Notes under the pieces: generated by a model
What the model saw: the letters and a program-made list of their open reading frames with translations, nothing else
What the model was told of the DNA's origin: nothing
Database searches by the model: none
Translations under genes and position numbers: made by a program
Shown here: positions 26,398 through 35,865 of the stretch, one piece after another
Position numbering within the stretch: the first letter of the stretch is position 1
How the letters are laid out: every line of letters begins with the position of its first letter
Assembly: GCA_964442285.1 (NCBI GenBank)
Contig: CAYTZH010000029.1
Location: 1-62,914 of the forward strand
Source of the DNA: CAYTZH01 sp964442285
GTDB taxonomy: Bacteria > Myxococcota_A > UBA9160 > JAFDET01
Direction of reading: 5' to 3'
Length of the DNA stretch: 62,914 nucleotides

Positions 26398-27687
26398 CTA
26401 GAACGGGCTCGAGCGGACGATCGTCTGCTCGCGGCCGGGCCCGACCGAGAGCAGCACGACCGGGATCCCGATCAGCGCCTCGACCCGGTCGACGTAGCGG
26501 CGGGCGCCGGCCGGCAGATCGTCGAACTCGCGCACGCCCGAGAGGTCCTCGCTCCAGCCCGGAAGCGTCTCGTAGATGGGCTCGGCCCGCGCCACCTCGC
26601 CGAGGGTCATCGGGAAGTGCTCCGTGACCTTGCCGTCCAGCCGGTAAGCGGTCGCCACCGGCAGCTCCGGGAGGCCCGAGAGCACGTCGAGCTTGTTCAT
26701 GGCCAGCCCGGTGGTGCCGTTCACCGCCACGGCCTCCCGCAGCATGACCACGTCGAGCCAGCCGCAGCGCCGCGGTCGGCCCGTGGTGGCGCCGAACTCG
26801 GCCCCCTTCTCCCGCAGGGCCCGGCCCTGGGCGCCGGTCTCCTCGGTGGGGAACGGCCCGCCGCCCACCCGCGTGGTGTAGGCCTTGCTGATGCCGAGCA
26901 CCGACTGGATCCGGGTCGGCCCGACGCCCGCCCCGGTGCAGGCGGCGCCGGCCACGCAGTTGGAGGACGTGACGTAGGGATAGGTGCCGTGGTCCACGTC
27001 GAGGAACGTGCCCTGGGCGCCCTCGAAGAGCACGTTCTTGCCGTCGCGCAGGGCGGTGTCGAGCAGCGGCGTGGTGTGGTCGACGTAGGGCTCGAGGCGT
27101 CGGCCCCAGGTCAGGGCGTCCTCCATCACCGCGTCGGCGGAGACGGGTGGCCAGCCGAAGATGCCGTGCAGCTCGCGGTTCTTCTCGTCGGCCAGCCGCT
27201 CGAGCGCGTCGCGCAGGCTCGCGGGGTCGAGCAGGTCCGCCACGCGGATGCCGCGGCGCCCCGCCTTGTCCTCGTAGGTGGGCCCGATCCCGCGTCCCGT
27301 GGTGCCGATCGCCCCCTCGCCGCGGGCCTCGTCGCGCACCTTGTCGAGCGCCGTGTTCCACGGGAGGATCACGTGGGCACGGCCCGAGACCCGGACCCGC
27401 GACGGGTCCTTGAGGGCACCCTTGCGGGTGAGCTCGTCGAGCTCCTGCAGCAGGATCGCCGGGTCGACCACCACCCCGGGACCGATCACGTTGAGGGTGC
27501 CGGGGTGCAGGATGCCCGACGGCACCACGTGCAGGATGGTCTGCTCCCCCTCCACCAGCAGCGTGTGCCCCGCGTTGTTGCCCCCCGCGAAGCGCACGAC
27601 CACGTCGGCCCGCTCCGCGAGCCAGTCCACGACCTTGCCCTTGCCCTCGTCGCCCCACTGGGCACCCACGGCCACGACCGTCGTCAT
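26398..27687 (-). CDS. purA: Adenylosuccinate synthetase
   Basis: 429 residues, the normal length. It joins IMP and aspartate using GTP, the first committed step to AMP. Signature blocks are VGAQWGDEGKGKVVDWLA, VRFAGGNNAGHTLLV, IGTTGRGIGPTYEDKAGRRG, FEGAQGTFLDVDHGTYPYVT and SVGPGREQTIV. Its ATG directly abuts the serA stop (TAGATG), so the two are translated from one message. No purine operon neighbours are present. Confidence 0.98.
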   Translation of the reverse strand: MTTVVAVGAQWGDEGKGKVVDWLAERADVVVRFAGGNNAGHTLLVEGEQTILHVVPSGILHPGTLNVIGPGVVVDPAILLQELDELTRKGALKDPSRVRVSGRAHVILPWNTALDKVRDEARGEGAIGTTGRGIGPTYEDKAGRRGIRVADLLDPASLRDALERLADEKNRELHGIFGWPPVSADAVMEDALTWGRRLEPYVDHTTPLLDTALRDGKNVLFEGAQGTFLDVDHGTYPYVTSSNCVAGAACTGAGVGPTRIQSVLGISKAYTTRVGGGPFPTEETGAQGRALREKGAEFGATTGRPRRCGWLDVVMLREAVAVNGTTGLAMNKLDVLSGLPELPVATAYRLDGKVTEHFPMTLGEVARAEPIYETLPGWSEDLSGVREFDDLPAGARRYVDRVEALIGIPVVLLSVGPGREQTIVRSSPF

Positions 27688-29268
27688 CTAGAGCTCCACG
27701 AGCTGGACGGCGTTCATGTGGGGAAGCCCGCTCAGGTGCTCGATCACCGCATCCGGCGGCGCGGTGTCCACATTGACGAGCATGCAGGCCTCCTGGCGCT
27801 CGGGCACCAGCGCCAGCTGCATTCGCGAGATGTTGATGCCCGCCTCGCCGAGGACGGAGCCCACGGTGCCCACCACCCCGGGCTGGTCCCGGTTCTGGAT
27901 GAGCAGCGTCGGACCCTCGGGAATGGCCTCGAGCATGAAGTCGTCCACGCGCACGATGCGGGGCTGGCCGCCGTGGAAGATCGCGCCCATGATCAGGCGG
28001 TCGGCGCAGCCGCGCACCCGCGTGGTGATGGCGCTGGCGAAGTCCTCCGCCCGGCTGGACTTGGACTCGACGACCTTGATGCCCCGCTCCTGGGCCAGGA
28101 TCGGGGCGTTCACCATGTTCACGCGATCGGTCATCGACTCGAGGAGGCCCTTGAGCACCGCCACGGTGATCGGGGCCACGCGCAGGTCGGCGACCTCGCC
28201 CGCGTACTCGATCTCGATCTCCTCGATCTGTCCGGGACAGAGCTGCCCCTGGAAGCGGCCGAGCTTCTCGCCCAGCAGCACGTAGGGGCGGATCTGCGCC
28301 ATCACCTCGGCCGACACCGACGGCATGTTGACCGCGTTGCGCACCACGCCGTCCAGCAGGAAGTCGCGCACCTGCTCGGCGACGGCCACCGCCACGTTGA
28401 GCTGGGCCTGCTCCGTGGAGGCCCCGAGGTGGGGCGTGCAGACCACCTGGGGGTGGCCCACCAGGGGGTGGTCCGCGGGCGGCGGCTCGGTCTCGAAGAC
28501 GTCGAGGGCCGCGCCCCCGACGCGGCCGGCGTCGAGCGCATCGAGCAGCGCCGCCTCGTCGACGATGCCACCGCGCGCCGCGTTCACGAGCAGCACCCCG
28601 GGCTTCATCTTGGCGAAGGCCGCCGCCCCCAGCAGGCCGGCCGTCTCCTTGGTGCGGGGGACGTGCACGCTGATGGCGTCGGCGCGGCCCAGCAGCTCGT
28701 CGAGGGTCACCAGCTCCACGTCGAGCTTCTGGGCCTGCTCGACGCCGATGTGCGGGTCGGCGGCGATGACGCGCATGCCGAGCCCCTGGGCCTTCCGGGC
28801 GACGATGCGGCCGATGTTGCCCAGGCCGATCACACCGAGGATCCGCTGGGACAGCTCGAGCCCGGTGAAGCGCTTCTTGTCCCAGTGGCCCGCCTTCATG
28901 GAGGCGGTGGCCTGGGGGATGTGGCGCGCCAGGGACACGAGGAGCGCGATGGCGTGCTCCGCCGTCGTCACCGTGTTGCCCTCGGGGGTGTTCACCACCG
29001 CGATGCCCCGGGCGGTGGCGGCATCCACGGCCACGTTGTCCACCCCGATGCCGGCGCGCCCCACCACCCGCAGCTTCTCGGCCGCGGCGATCACCTCGGC
29101 GGTGACCTTCGTCCCGCTGCGAATGACCAGGCCCTCGGCGTCGGAGACGGCTTCGAGCAGGTCCGCGGGCGACAGCCCGGGCCGGTAGTCCACCACCAGG
29201 CCGTGGGCCTGCTCGAGGATGTCGAGACCCTGCTGGGCCAGGCTGTCCGTCACGAGCACCTTGGGCAT
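27688..29268 (-). CDS. serA: D-3-phosphoglycerate dehydrogenase
   Basis: 526 residues, the long (type I) form. It oxidises 3-phosphoglycerate with NAD, the first step of serine synthesis. Start ATG (MPKVLVTDSLAQQG) follows GGGAGCGGAA. Residues 1-315 hold the 2-hydroxyacid dehydrogenase core: VGRAGIGVDNV, the Rossmann motif VIGLGNIGRIVARKAQGLG, LVNAARGGIVDEAALLDAL and the catalytic His in TPHLGASTEQAQ. An ASB domain (about 320-450) and a C-terminal ACT domain (LLIQNRDQPGVVGTVGSVLG) follow, so serine feedback is possible. It heads the serA-purA pair and is divergent from aroA. Confidence 0.97.
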   Translation of the reverse strand: MPKVLVTDSLAQQGLDILEQAHGLVVDYRPGLSPADLLEAVSDAEGLVIRSGTKVTAEVIAAAEKLRVVGRAGIGVDNVAVDAATARGIAVVNTPEGNTVTTAEHAIALLVSLARHIPQATASMKAGHWDKKRFTGLELSQRILGVIGLGNIGRIVARKAQGLGMRVIAADPHIGVEQAQKLDVELVTLDELLGRADAISVHVPRTKETAGLLGAAAFAKMKPGVLLVNAARGGIVDEAALLDALDAGRVGGAALDVFETEPPPADHPLVGHPQVVCTPHLGASTEQAQLNVAVAVAEQVRDFLLDGVVRNAVNMPSVSAEVMAQIRPYVLLGEKLGRFQGQLCPGQIEEIEIEYAGEVADLRVAPITVAVLKGLLESMTDRVNMVNAPILAQERGIKVVESKSSRAEDFASAITTRVRGCADRLIMGAIFHGGQPRIVRVDDFMLEAIPEGPTLLIQNRDQPGVVGTVGSVLGEAGINISRMQLALVPERQEACMLVNVDTAPPDAVIEHLSGLPHMNAVQLVEL

Positions 29269-29379
29269 CGTTCCGCTCCCTCGGATTCGGTTCGCGCGCA
29301 GCCGCCCGCACCTCGACCGCGGCACCGGAGGCGGCGGGTACCGTGCCGGAACGGGCGGGGCACGGGGCGGGGCGAAGGG

Positions 29380-29421
29380 CGCAGAAGCTGTAAGTTCCCG
29401 CGCAGAAGCTGTAAGTTCCCG
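29380..29421. repeat. Perfect 21-bp tandem duplication in the serA-aroA gap
   Basis: Two exact 21-bp copies (29380-29400 and 29401-29421) begin CGCAGAAGCTG and end GTTCCCG. They lie in the 250-bp divergent intergenic region, next to the palindrome at 29425. Confidence 0.9.
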
Positions 29422-29424
29422 GAT

Positions 29425-29438
29425 CGAAAACGTTTTCG
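29425..29438. promoter_or_regulatory. Palindrome CGAAAACGTTTTCG, possible LacI-family operator
   Basis: A perfect 14-bp palindrome in the serA-aroA divergent gap. Its centre AAACGTTT is the core of many LacI/PurR/CcpA-type operators. It is strongly AT-rich compared with its surroundings. No LacI-type gene is in the window, so the regulator is unknown. Confidence 0.45.
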
Positions 29439-29518
29439 GACCCGGCTCGGGCAGTCCGCAGTGTGCCGGAGCACCCCTGGGGTGTCAATGCGGTAGGTTC
29501 GCGCCGCGCGGGGAGGGC

Positions 29519-30856
29519 ATGGCGCCGACGACCGACACAGAGCGGGAGCAGCCGCGAGCGACGCCGGGCCCGGGCCCGGCCCCGGCCCGGGTGGCACCGC
29601 GAAGCGGCCTCGACGCCCGGGTCCGCGTGCCGGGATCCAAGAGCATCAGCAACCGCGCGCTCGTGGTCGCCGCCCTCGCCCGGGGCGAGAGCCGGCTCTC
29701 GGGGCTGCTGCAGAGCGAGGACATCGACGCCATGTCGCGCTGCCTGGGCGCCCTCGGGGTCGAGATCGCCCCGGCGACGGAGTCGGCAGCGGGGACCTGG
29801 CGCGTGGGCGGGACCGGGGGCGCGCTGCGGGCGCCGGACACGGCCCTGGACGTCCACGCCTCGGGCACCGCCATGCGCCTCCTCACCGCCGTGGCGACGC
29901 TGGCGCCCGGCCCCGTGGAGATCGACGGAACCGCCCGTCTGCGGGAGCGCCCGGCCGGCGAGCTGGTGGCGGCCCTGGACGCGCTCGGGGCCGGCGCCCG
30001 CGCGCTCGGACCGGGCGGCTGCCCGCCGCTCCGGGTCGCCGGCGGAGGCCTCGAGGGCGGCTCGGCCACCATCGACGCGCGCCGATCCAGCCAGTTCGTC
30101 TCGGCCGTGCTCCTGGTGGCGCCCCTGGCGCGGCGGGACGTGCGCCTCGCGCTCCGCGACGGGGTCCTGGCTTCGCGGCCCTACGTGGACGTCACCCTGC
30201 GCTGCATGCAGGCCTTCGGCGCCGAGGCCCGTTGGGCTGGCGACGCCCTCGAGGTCTCGGCGGGACGAGGCTACCGCGGACGCGCGTTCGCCATCGAGCC
30301 CGACGCCTCCACCGCCGCCTACTTCTTCTGCGCGGCCGCCCTGGCCGGGGGCCGGGTCCGGGTGGAGGGCCTGCCCGGCGACTCGCTCCAGGCCGACATG
30401 GGGCTGCTCGACGTGCTCGCGGCCATGGGCTGCCGGGTCGAGCGCGCGCCCGACGGCGTCGCGGTGCGCGGCCCCGACGGGCCGCTGCGGGGCGTGGACG
30501 TGGACATGAACGCCATGCCCGACGCGGTGCTCGCGCTCGCGGTCACGGCCGCCTTCGCCGAGGGCACGACCCGCATCCGCAACGTGGCCCACCTGCGCCT
30601 GAAGGAGAGCGACCGGCTGGCCGCGCTCGAGACCGAGCTGCGCCGGCTGGGGGCGGGCGCGCAGGCCACCGGGGCGGGCGACCTGGTCGTCGAGCCCGCC
30701 CCGTTGCGCGCCGCCGAGATCGAGACCTACGACGACCACCGTATGGCCATGGCCTTCGCCCTGGCCGGTCTGCGGGTTCCGGGGATCTCGATCCGGGACC
30801 CCGGCTGCGTGGCCAAGTCCTGGCCGAAATACTTCGAGGCCCTGGAGGGTCTCTGA
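29519..30856 (+). CDS. aroA: 5-enolpyruvylshikimate-3-phosphate synthase
   Basis: 445 residues; the ATG follows GGGGAGGG. The enzyme condenses shikimate-3-phosphate with phosphoenolpyruvate in aromatic amino acid synthesis. Conserved sites: VPGSKSISNRALVVAAL, HASGTAMRLLTAV, DGTARLRERPAGELV, RRSSQFVSAVLL, RLKESDRLAALETEL and ETYDDHRMAMAFAL. About 30 N-terminal residues are Pro/Ala-rich and not conserved. It is convergent with a small zinc-ribbon gene, the two stops abutting as TGATCA. Confidence 0.97.
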   Translation: MAPTTDTEREQPRATPGPGPAPARVAPRSGLDARVRVPGSKSISNRALVVAALARGESRLSGLLQSEDIDAMSRCLGALGVEIAPATESAAGTWRVGGTGGALRAPDTALDVHASGTAMRLLTAVATLAPGPVEIDGTARLRERPAGELVAALDALGAGARALGPGGCPPLRVAGGGLEGGSATIDARRSSQFVSAVLLVAPLARRDVRLALRDGVLASRPYVDVTLRCMQAFGAEARWAGDALEVSAGRGYRGRAFAIEPDASTAAYFFCAAALAGGRVRVEGLPGDSLQADMGLLDVLAAMGCRVERAPDGVAVRGPDGPLRGVDVDMNAMPDAVLALAVTAAFAEGTTRIRNVAHLRLKESDRLAALETELRRLGAGAQATGAGDLVVEPAPLRAAEIETYDDHRMAMAFALAGLRVPGISIRDPGCVAKSWPKYFEALEGL

Positions 30857-31111
30857 TCAGGAGCCCTCGTTCGGGGCGGTCCGCAGCTCCTTGGGACGCC
30901 GGCGGCCGTGGAAGCGACGGGGCCGGTTCGTGAGCCGCGGGGCCGCGACCGCCGGGGTTGGCGTGCGGGCCGGGGTGCCCTCGGCGCAGGCCGGGCTGCA
31001 GTACCAGCTGGCGCCCCGCCGCACCGCGGCGAGGGTCAGGGCGTCGCCGCAGCGGGGGCAGGAGCTGCTGTAGGGACGATAGTGTTCGCGGCGCTGGGCG
31101 GGGTCGGCCAC
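30857..31111 (-). CDS. Small zinc-ribbon protein
   Basis: 84 residues from a GTG (VADPAQRREHYRPY). Four Cys form CxxC-x16-CxxxC (Cys18, 21, 38, 42) in SSSCPRCGDALTLAAV and GASWYCSPACAEG, a typical zinc site. The tail is basic: LTNRPRRFHGRRRPKEL. The compact layout, paired Cys motifs and basic tail argue for a real gene, perhaps binding nucleic acid. A longer frame upstream is antisense to the ABC ATPase gene and was not used. Function unknown. Confidence 0.65.
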   Translation of the reverse strand: MADPAQRREHYRPYSSSCPRCGDALTLAAVRRGASWYCSPACAEGTPARTPTPAVAAPRLTNRPRRFHGRRRPKELRTAPNEGS

Positions 31112-31127
31112 GGCGCGGCAATGTATG

Positions 31128-31186
31128 GCCCGGCGGGCCGCTCGGCAAGCGCCCGGCGGGCCGCTCGGCAAGCGCCCGGCGGGCCG
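31128..31186. repeat. 23-bp tandem duplication upstream of the ABC transporter
   Basis: Two exact 23-bp copies (31128-31150, 31151-31173) starting GCCCGGCGGGCCG and a third partial copy of 13 bp. They lie between the zinc-ribbon gene and the ABC ATPase gene, which read away from each other. Confidence 0.9.
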
Positions 31187-31222
31187 GGAACGGCGGCGGG
31201 GGCGGGGCATCCGAGGGAGGTG

Positions 31223-31990
31223 ATGCGCGAGGCGGAGTCCGTTCGAGACCCCGATCGGCGCGGCCCGGCGCAGGGCGCGCGGGTGGAGGCCCGGGAGCTG
31301 GTCCGCCGCTTCGGCGACCACCTCGCGCTGGACCGGCTGAGCCTGGACGTGCAGCCCGGAGAGACCTTCGGGCTGCTCGGAGCCAACGGGGCCGGCAAGA
31401 CCACCTTCATCCGCCTGGTGACGGGCTACCTGGTGCCGACCCGCGGCGAGGTCCGGGTGGACGGCCTCTCGCCGGTGCGGGACGCCGAGGCCGTCCACGC
31501 CCGCATGGGCTTCGTGGCCGAGACCTCCCGGATCTACCCCGACCTGCGCGTGGGCGGCTTCCTGCGCTTCGTGGGCCGCGTGCGCGGGCTCGCCGGCGAC
31601 GCGCTGGAGGACGCGGTGGCGCGCACCCTCGAGCGCTTCCACCTGGGCCCGGTCGCGGGCCGGCTGATCGGGAACCTCTCCAAGGGCTATCAGCAGCGGG
31701 TCTCCCTGGCCCAGGGCTTCCTCCACGAGCCCCCGCTCGTGATCGTGGACGAGCCCACGAGCGGTCTCGATCCGCTGCAGCAGTCGGAGGTGCGCGAGGT
31801 GCTGGAGCAGGCGCGGGGTCGGCGCACGGTGCTGCTGTGCACCCACGACCTGGCCGAGGCCCGGGCCCTCGCCGACCGCGTGGCCGTGCTGCGGGCGGGT
31901 CGGCTGGTGGCGCTCGGCCCCGCGGCCGAGGTGCTCGACACCGACGATCCCTTCGCCCTGTTCCGCCGCGGCGAGCAGGAGCGCGCGTGA
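31223..31990 (+). CDS. ABC transporter ATP-binding protein (GldA/NatA-like)
   Basis: 255 residues; the ATG follows GAGGGAGG closely. Walker A is GANGAGKTT (53-61), the signature is NLSKGYQQRVSLAQ, Walker B is PPLVIVDEPTSGLDP, and the H-loop is CTHDLAEA. It powers the ABC-2-type permease encoded next with a 4-bp overlap (GTGA). Together with the third gene it matches the GldA-GldF-GldG set, which in Bacteroidetes serves gliding and in other phyla has unknown substrates. Confidence 0.93.
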   Translation: MREAESVRDPDRRGPAQGARVEARELVRRFGDHLALDRLSLDVQPGETFGLLGANGAGKTTFIRLVTGYLVPTRGEVRVDGLSPVRDAEAVHARMGFVAETSRIYPDLRVGGFLRFVGRVRGLAGDALEDAVARTLERFHLGPVAGRLIGNLSKGYQQRVSLAQGFLHEPPLVIVDEPTSGLDPLQQSEVREVLEQARGRRTVLLCTHDLAEARALADRVAVLRAGRLVALGPAAEVLDTDDPFALFRRGEQERA

Positions 31991-32775
31991 GGGCCTGGGC
32001 GGCGCTCGTGCGCAAGGAGCTGGCGGTCCTGTTCGGGTCGCCGGTGGCCTATCTCACCCTCACCATGGTGGGGGTCGTGACGGCGCTGGTCTTCTTCGAC
32101 CATCTGCGGGCGTACAACCAGCTGCTCTTCGTATACCAGAGCACGACCATGGGCGGCTTCGAGACCGACACCATCCCCGAGTTCGTGAACGTGCGCGACC
32201 AGGTCTTCCTGCCCGTCATGGACCAGCTCGCCCTCATGCTGATCGGGCTCGTGCCGCTGGCCACCATGCGCGTCTTCGCGGAGGAGCGGGCCCGCGGGAC
32301 GGACGAGCTCCTGCTCACCCTGCCCCTGCCGCCCAATCGGATCGTGGCGGGCAAGTTCGCGGCCGCCTTCCTCTTCGTCGCCCTGATGCTGGGGGTGAGC
32401 TTCGCCTACCCCGCCACGGCGCTCCTGCGCGCCGGCCTCGGCATCCAGCACCTCGCCTCGGTGTACGTGGGGCTGCTGGCGGCGGGGGTCGGCGTGGCCT
32501 CCATCGGGCTGGTCTGCTCCGCCTTCACCTCCAGCCAGCTCGTCGCGGCGGTCTCGGCCTACGCCGCCGCCTTCGTCCTCTACGACTTCGGCTGGGCGAG
32601 CGCCTTCGTGGGCCCCTGGGCGGGCGCGCTGCTCGACGCCCTCTCCATGCGCCTGCGCTTCGTGGCCTTCGCCCACGGCGTGGTCCAGGTGGCCGACCTC
32701 GTCTACTTCGCGGGCCTCGCCGCGGTGGCGTTCGCCCTGACGCGCCTCTCCCTCGACCTGGTGCGGGTGCGCTAG
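31987..32775 (+). CDS. ABC-2 type permease (GldF/NosY-like)
   Basis: 262 residues from a GTG inside the previous stop. It starts AWAALVRKELAVLFGSPVAYL, the amphipathic elbow helix of ABC-2 permeases, and has six membrane segments. A long first loop contains YQSTTMGGFETDTIPEFVNV. MRVFAEERARGTDELLLTLPLP is the conserved cytoplasmic coupling motif of the GldF group. It forms the membrane channel of the transporter. Confidence 0.9.
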   Translation: MRAWAALVRKELAVLFGSPVAYLTLTMVGVVTALVFFDHLRAYNQLLFVYQSTTMGGFETDTIPEFVNVRDQVFLPVMDQLALMLIGLVPLATMRVFAEERARGTDELLLTLPLPPNRIVAGKFAAAFLFVALMLGVSFAYPATALLRAGLGIQHLASVYVGLLAAGVGVASIGLVCSAFTSSQLVAAVSAYAAAFVLYDFGWASAFVGPWAGALLDALSMRLRFVAFAHGVVQVADLVYFAGLAAVAFALTRLSLDLVRVR

Positions 32776-32777
32776 CG

Positions 32778-34331
32778 GTGCGGGAGCTCGCCCTCGCCGG
32801 ACTCATCGCCGTGGCCGCCGGTCTGGGCTCCTACTACGCCATCGGCGACTTCGGCTGGTTCAGCCGGGCCAATCTCGGGGTGGGGGCGGCGGCCCTGATG
32901 ATCGCCGCGGCGCGGGGCGCCGTGCGGGTGCGCGGCCTGGGCGGCGCGGGCGGCCGACGCCTGCTGCTCCCCCGCCTGGCCGGGCTGCTGGCGGTGCTCG
33001 CCGCGGCGGTGGTGGCCGAGCGGCTGGCGGCCGGTGCCCAGCTCCGCTTCGACTGGACCGTGGAGCAGCGCTTCCAGCTGGCGCCCGCCACGCTGGACGC
33101 GCTGGAGCGGCTGACGGGGCCGGGCGCGGCGGACGGCGACGCGCAGGTGGCGGCCACCCTCTACTACGACCGGGGCGACCCCCGCTTCCGGGGCACGCGC
33201 CTGCTCCTCGACAGCTTCGCCGCCACGGGTCGCGTGGCGGTGCGCGAGCGGATCCTCGACGACGCCATCGAGGACGTGGACCGCTTCGGCATCACGAGCT
33301 CCAACACGGTGCTCCTCGAGCACGAAGTGCGCTGGCAGCTGGTGGAGCGGCCCACCGAGGGGAGCCTCTGGGAGGGCCTCGAGCGCCTGGACCGGAGCCG
33401 GGACGAGCGGGTGGTCTACATCACCCGGGGTCAGGGCGAGGGCGACCCCACCCGCGCCGACGACGCCGGCTACGCGGGGCTCGCGGTCGCCATGCAGACC
33501 GAGGGCCTGCAGGTGCGCGAGCTGGTGCTGGCGGCGGCCGAGGCCGTGCCCGAAGACGCGGCGGCCCTGGTGATCCCGGCGCCCCAGCGCCCGCTCCGGG
33601 AGCAGAGCCTCGCGCTGCTTCGCGCCCACCTGCGCCGGGGCGGAGGCCTGGTGGTGTTCCTCGACCCGGGGGTCGAGACGGGTCTCGAGACCCTGCTCAC
33701 CGAGTACGGATTCGCCCTGCCCGACGGAGTCGTCGTCGACGCCGCCTCGGGTCCGGTGGAGGGCCTGGCCCCGGGCGTGGCCCCGATCGCCTACGCCTAC
33801 GGCGACCACCCCATCGTGCGCTCCCTCGACGGCAACCGCATGACCTTCTTTCCCGGCGTGCGGCCGGTGGAGCTCGGTCGCAAGCCCGAGCCCCGGGACG
33901 ACCTGGAGATCGCCGTCTGGTCGAGTCCGCGGAGCTGGCTCTCCCCGGACGTGGCGGCGGCCGAGCGCGGCGCGCGGCCCGAGCGGCCCGAGACGCTGCG
34001 CCTGCGCCGCTTCGGGCTCGTGGCCCTGGGGCGCTACCCGCGCGGAGAGGACGACGTTCGCGAGGCGCGCATCGCCGTCTTCGGCGACAGCGACCTCGCC
34101 TCCAACCGCCACCTGCGCACGCTCTACAACCTCGACCTGGTGATGAACACGGTCCAGTGGACCACCGCCCGCGACCCGGCGATCACGGTGCGGGCCAAGT
34201 TCCTGGGCCTCGACCAGCAGCCGCTGACGCTGCAGCAGAGCCTGACCATGTTCTACGGCCTCGGGCTGCTCCTGCCGGAGCTGCTCCTGATCGCCGCCGC
34301 CGTGGTCTGGTCGCGCCGGCGCGGGGCCTAG
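32778..34331 (+). CDS. GldG-like ABC transporter auxiliary protein
   Basis: 517 residues from a GTG 2 nt after the permease stop. Three N-terminal hydrophobic segments, a large extracytoplasmic domain (about 90-480) and one C-terminal helix (LGLLLPELLLIAAAVVWSRR) match the PF09822/GldG layout. The first part holds YYDRGDPRFRGTRLLLDSF. ALVIPAPQRPLREQSLALLR and GGGLVVFLDPG form the GATase-like fold typical of this family. IAVFGDSDLASNRHL is a conserved block near the end. It probably contacts the substrate outside the membrane. Confidence 0.88.
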   Translation: MRELALAGLIAVAAGLGSYYAIGDFGWFSRANLGVGAAALMIAAARGAVRVRGLGGAGGRRLLLPRLAGLLAVLAAAVVAERLAAGAQLRFDWTVEQRFQLAPATLDALERLTGPGAADGDAQVAATLYYDRGDPRFRGTRLLLDSFAATGRVAVRERILDDAIEDVDRFGITSSNTVLLEHEVRWQLVERPTEGSLWEGLERLDRSRDERVVYITRGQGEGDPTRADDAGYAGLAVAMQTEGLQVRELVLAAAEAVPEDAAALVIPAPQRPLREQSLALLRAHLRRGGGLVVFLDPGVETGLETLLTEYGFALPDGVVVDAASGPVEGLAPGVAPIAYAYGDHPIVRSLDGNRMTFFPGVRPVELGRKPEPRDDLEIAVWSSPRSWLSPDVAAAERGARPERPETLRLRRFGLVALGRYPRGEDDVREARIAVFGDSDLASNRHLRTLYNLDLVMNTVQWTTARDPAITVRAKFLGLDQQPLTLQQSLTMFYGLGLLLPELLLIAAAVVWSRRRGA

Positions 34332-34339
34332 GGGCGGGG

Positions 34340-34745
<406 letters not shown>

Positions 34746-34768
<23 letters not shown>

Positions 34769-35444
34769 CGGGCACCTCCGCCGTGTCTCCGCTCGGGGGC
34801 GGGGTCGCGCCCGGGGTGGCCGACTCCACGTAGAGCAGGGCCTGCACGAAGCGCTCACAGGCCCGCGCCAGCGTGTTGGCGATGTTGGTCACCCGCACCG
34901 AGAGGTAGTTGAAGAAGGCCAGGGCCGTGATGGCCACGAACAGACCGGCCGCCGTCGCGACCAGGGCCTCGGAGATGCCCGCCGCCACCACTTCGAAGCC
35001 GCCGGCCCCCTCGCGCGCCATGGCGCCGAAGGCCCGGATGATGCCGATGACGGTGCCGAGCAGTCCCACGTAGGGCGCCAGGGAGCCCACCGTGCCCAGC
35101 ACCCACAGGCCCCGGCGCAGGCCGTGCACGGCCTCCTGGCGGGAGGTGGCCAGGATGCGGTCCAGGTCCTCGAGGGCGATGTTCTTCCAGCGCAGGCCGT
35201 CGAGGAAGATGTCGGAGGCGGGCGTCTTGCTGGCCTTCTCGCACAGGGAGCGCACGCTGGCGACGTCGCGGCGAACCAGGGAGTCCACGACCTCGCGGGT
35301 CAGCCCCTGGGTCCGGTCGTCCAGGCCCCGGTAGCGCCAGAGCCGCTCGACGACGATCCCGATCGAGAAGATCGACGCGATGCCGAGCGGAATGGTGGTG
35401 TGCCAGCCCTGGGCCAGCAGCTCGAGAAGCGTTTCGAGGTCCAC
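34746..35444 (-). CDS. exbB: ExbB/TolQ/MotA-family proton-channel protein
   Basis: 232 residues from a GTG with a strong AAGGAGGA site. Three membrane helices (about 17-35, 125-150, 165-190) and the family blocks GTVGSLAPYVGLLGTVIGII, FEVVAAGISEALVATAAGLF and FVAITALAFFNYL are clear. It energises a TonB or TolA partner with proton flow. It is divergent from tonB, with a 421-bp control region between them, and has no TolB or Pal neighbours, so it fits a TonB rather than a Tol system. Confidence 0.94.
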
Positions 35445-35533
35445 GCGTCCTCCTTCACCGGGGGGGGCTGATGGTGAAACGCCGCGTCTCGCGGGGGCGC
35501 AGGCCGGCGGCGAGTGGAACGTACCCGAACGCG

Positions 35534-35562
35534 TTGACACTGCCGACCCCCTCTCGTACGTT
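35534..35562 (+). promoter_or_regulatory. Candidate sigma-70 promoter of tonB and the repeat-protein gene
   Basis: TTGACA (35534-35539) is a perfect -35, followed after 17 bp by TACGTT (35557-35562), a weak -10. It would give a leader of about 295 nt before tonB. Confidence 0.35.
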
Positions 35563-35811
35563 TTTTTTACGCCGGGGCGGGGGTTTCCGCGGTTCGCATC
35601 GTTCGTTCCATGAACCTTCGGAGAGCCCGATCGGAATCTTTTGGGGGGCCGACCGCGCCGGGCAACGCCCGGGGGCGCGGAAGATGCGTTCGAACGGAAG
35701 GGCCCGCCGGATCGTCCAAGAGCAGGTGCCTTCGAGGGCGTCGATCCGGTGAGCCGGGCCGGCAGCGAGCCGGCAACCAGGGGCTCCGACGCGCCGGCCG
35801 GCCGACCGATA

Positions 35812-35845
35812 CGAGGCCCAGATCGATGCGAGGCCCAGATCGATG
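35812..35845. repeat. 17-bp tandem duplication before tonB
   Basis: Two exact copies of CGAGGCCCAGATCGATG followed by a degenerate third start (CGGGGCCCAGG). The array ends about 20 bp before the tonB ATG and may influence its leader. Confidence 0.85.
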
Positions 35846-35865
35846 CGGGGCCCAGGTAGGGAGCC

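Larger units (their letters stand above)
35445..35865. other. 421-bp divergent control region between exbB and tonB
   Basis: No convincing gene is present. It contains a consensus TTGACA, an unusual run of eight T (35561-35568) and a 17-bp tandem duplication just before tonB. Short open frames here have no recognisable domain or ribosome site. Confidence 0.6.

Noticed and set aside
26300..30739. A 1479-residue minus-strand open frame over aroA, serA and purA
   Set aside because: It is out of frame with serA and purA and antisense to aroA; no domain is visible.
35471..35752. 93-residue frame in the exbB-tonB gap
   Set aside because: No domain, no ribosome site and it contains the promoter-like TTGACA region.
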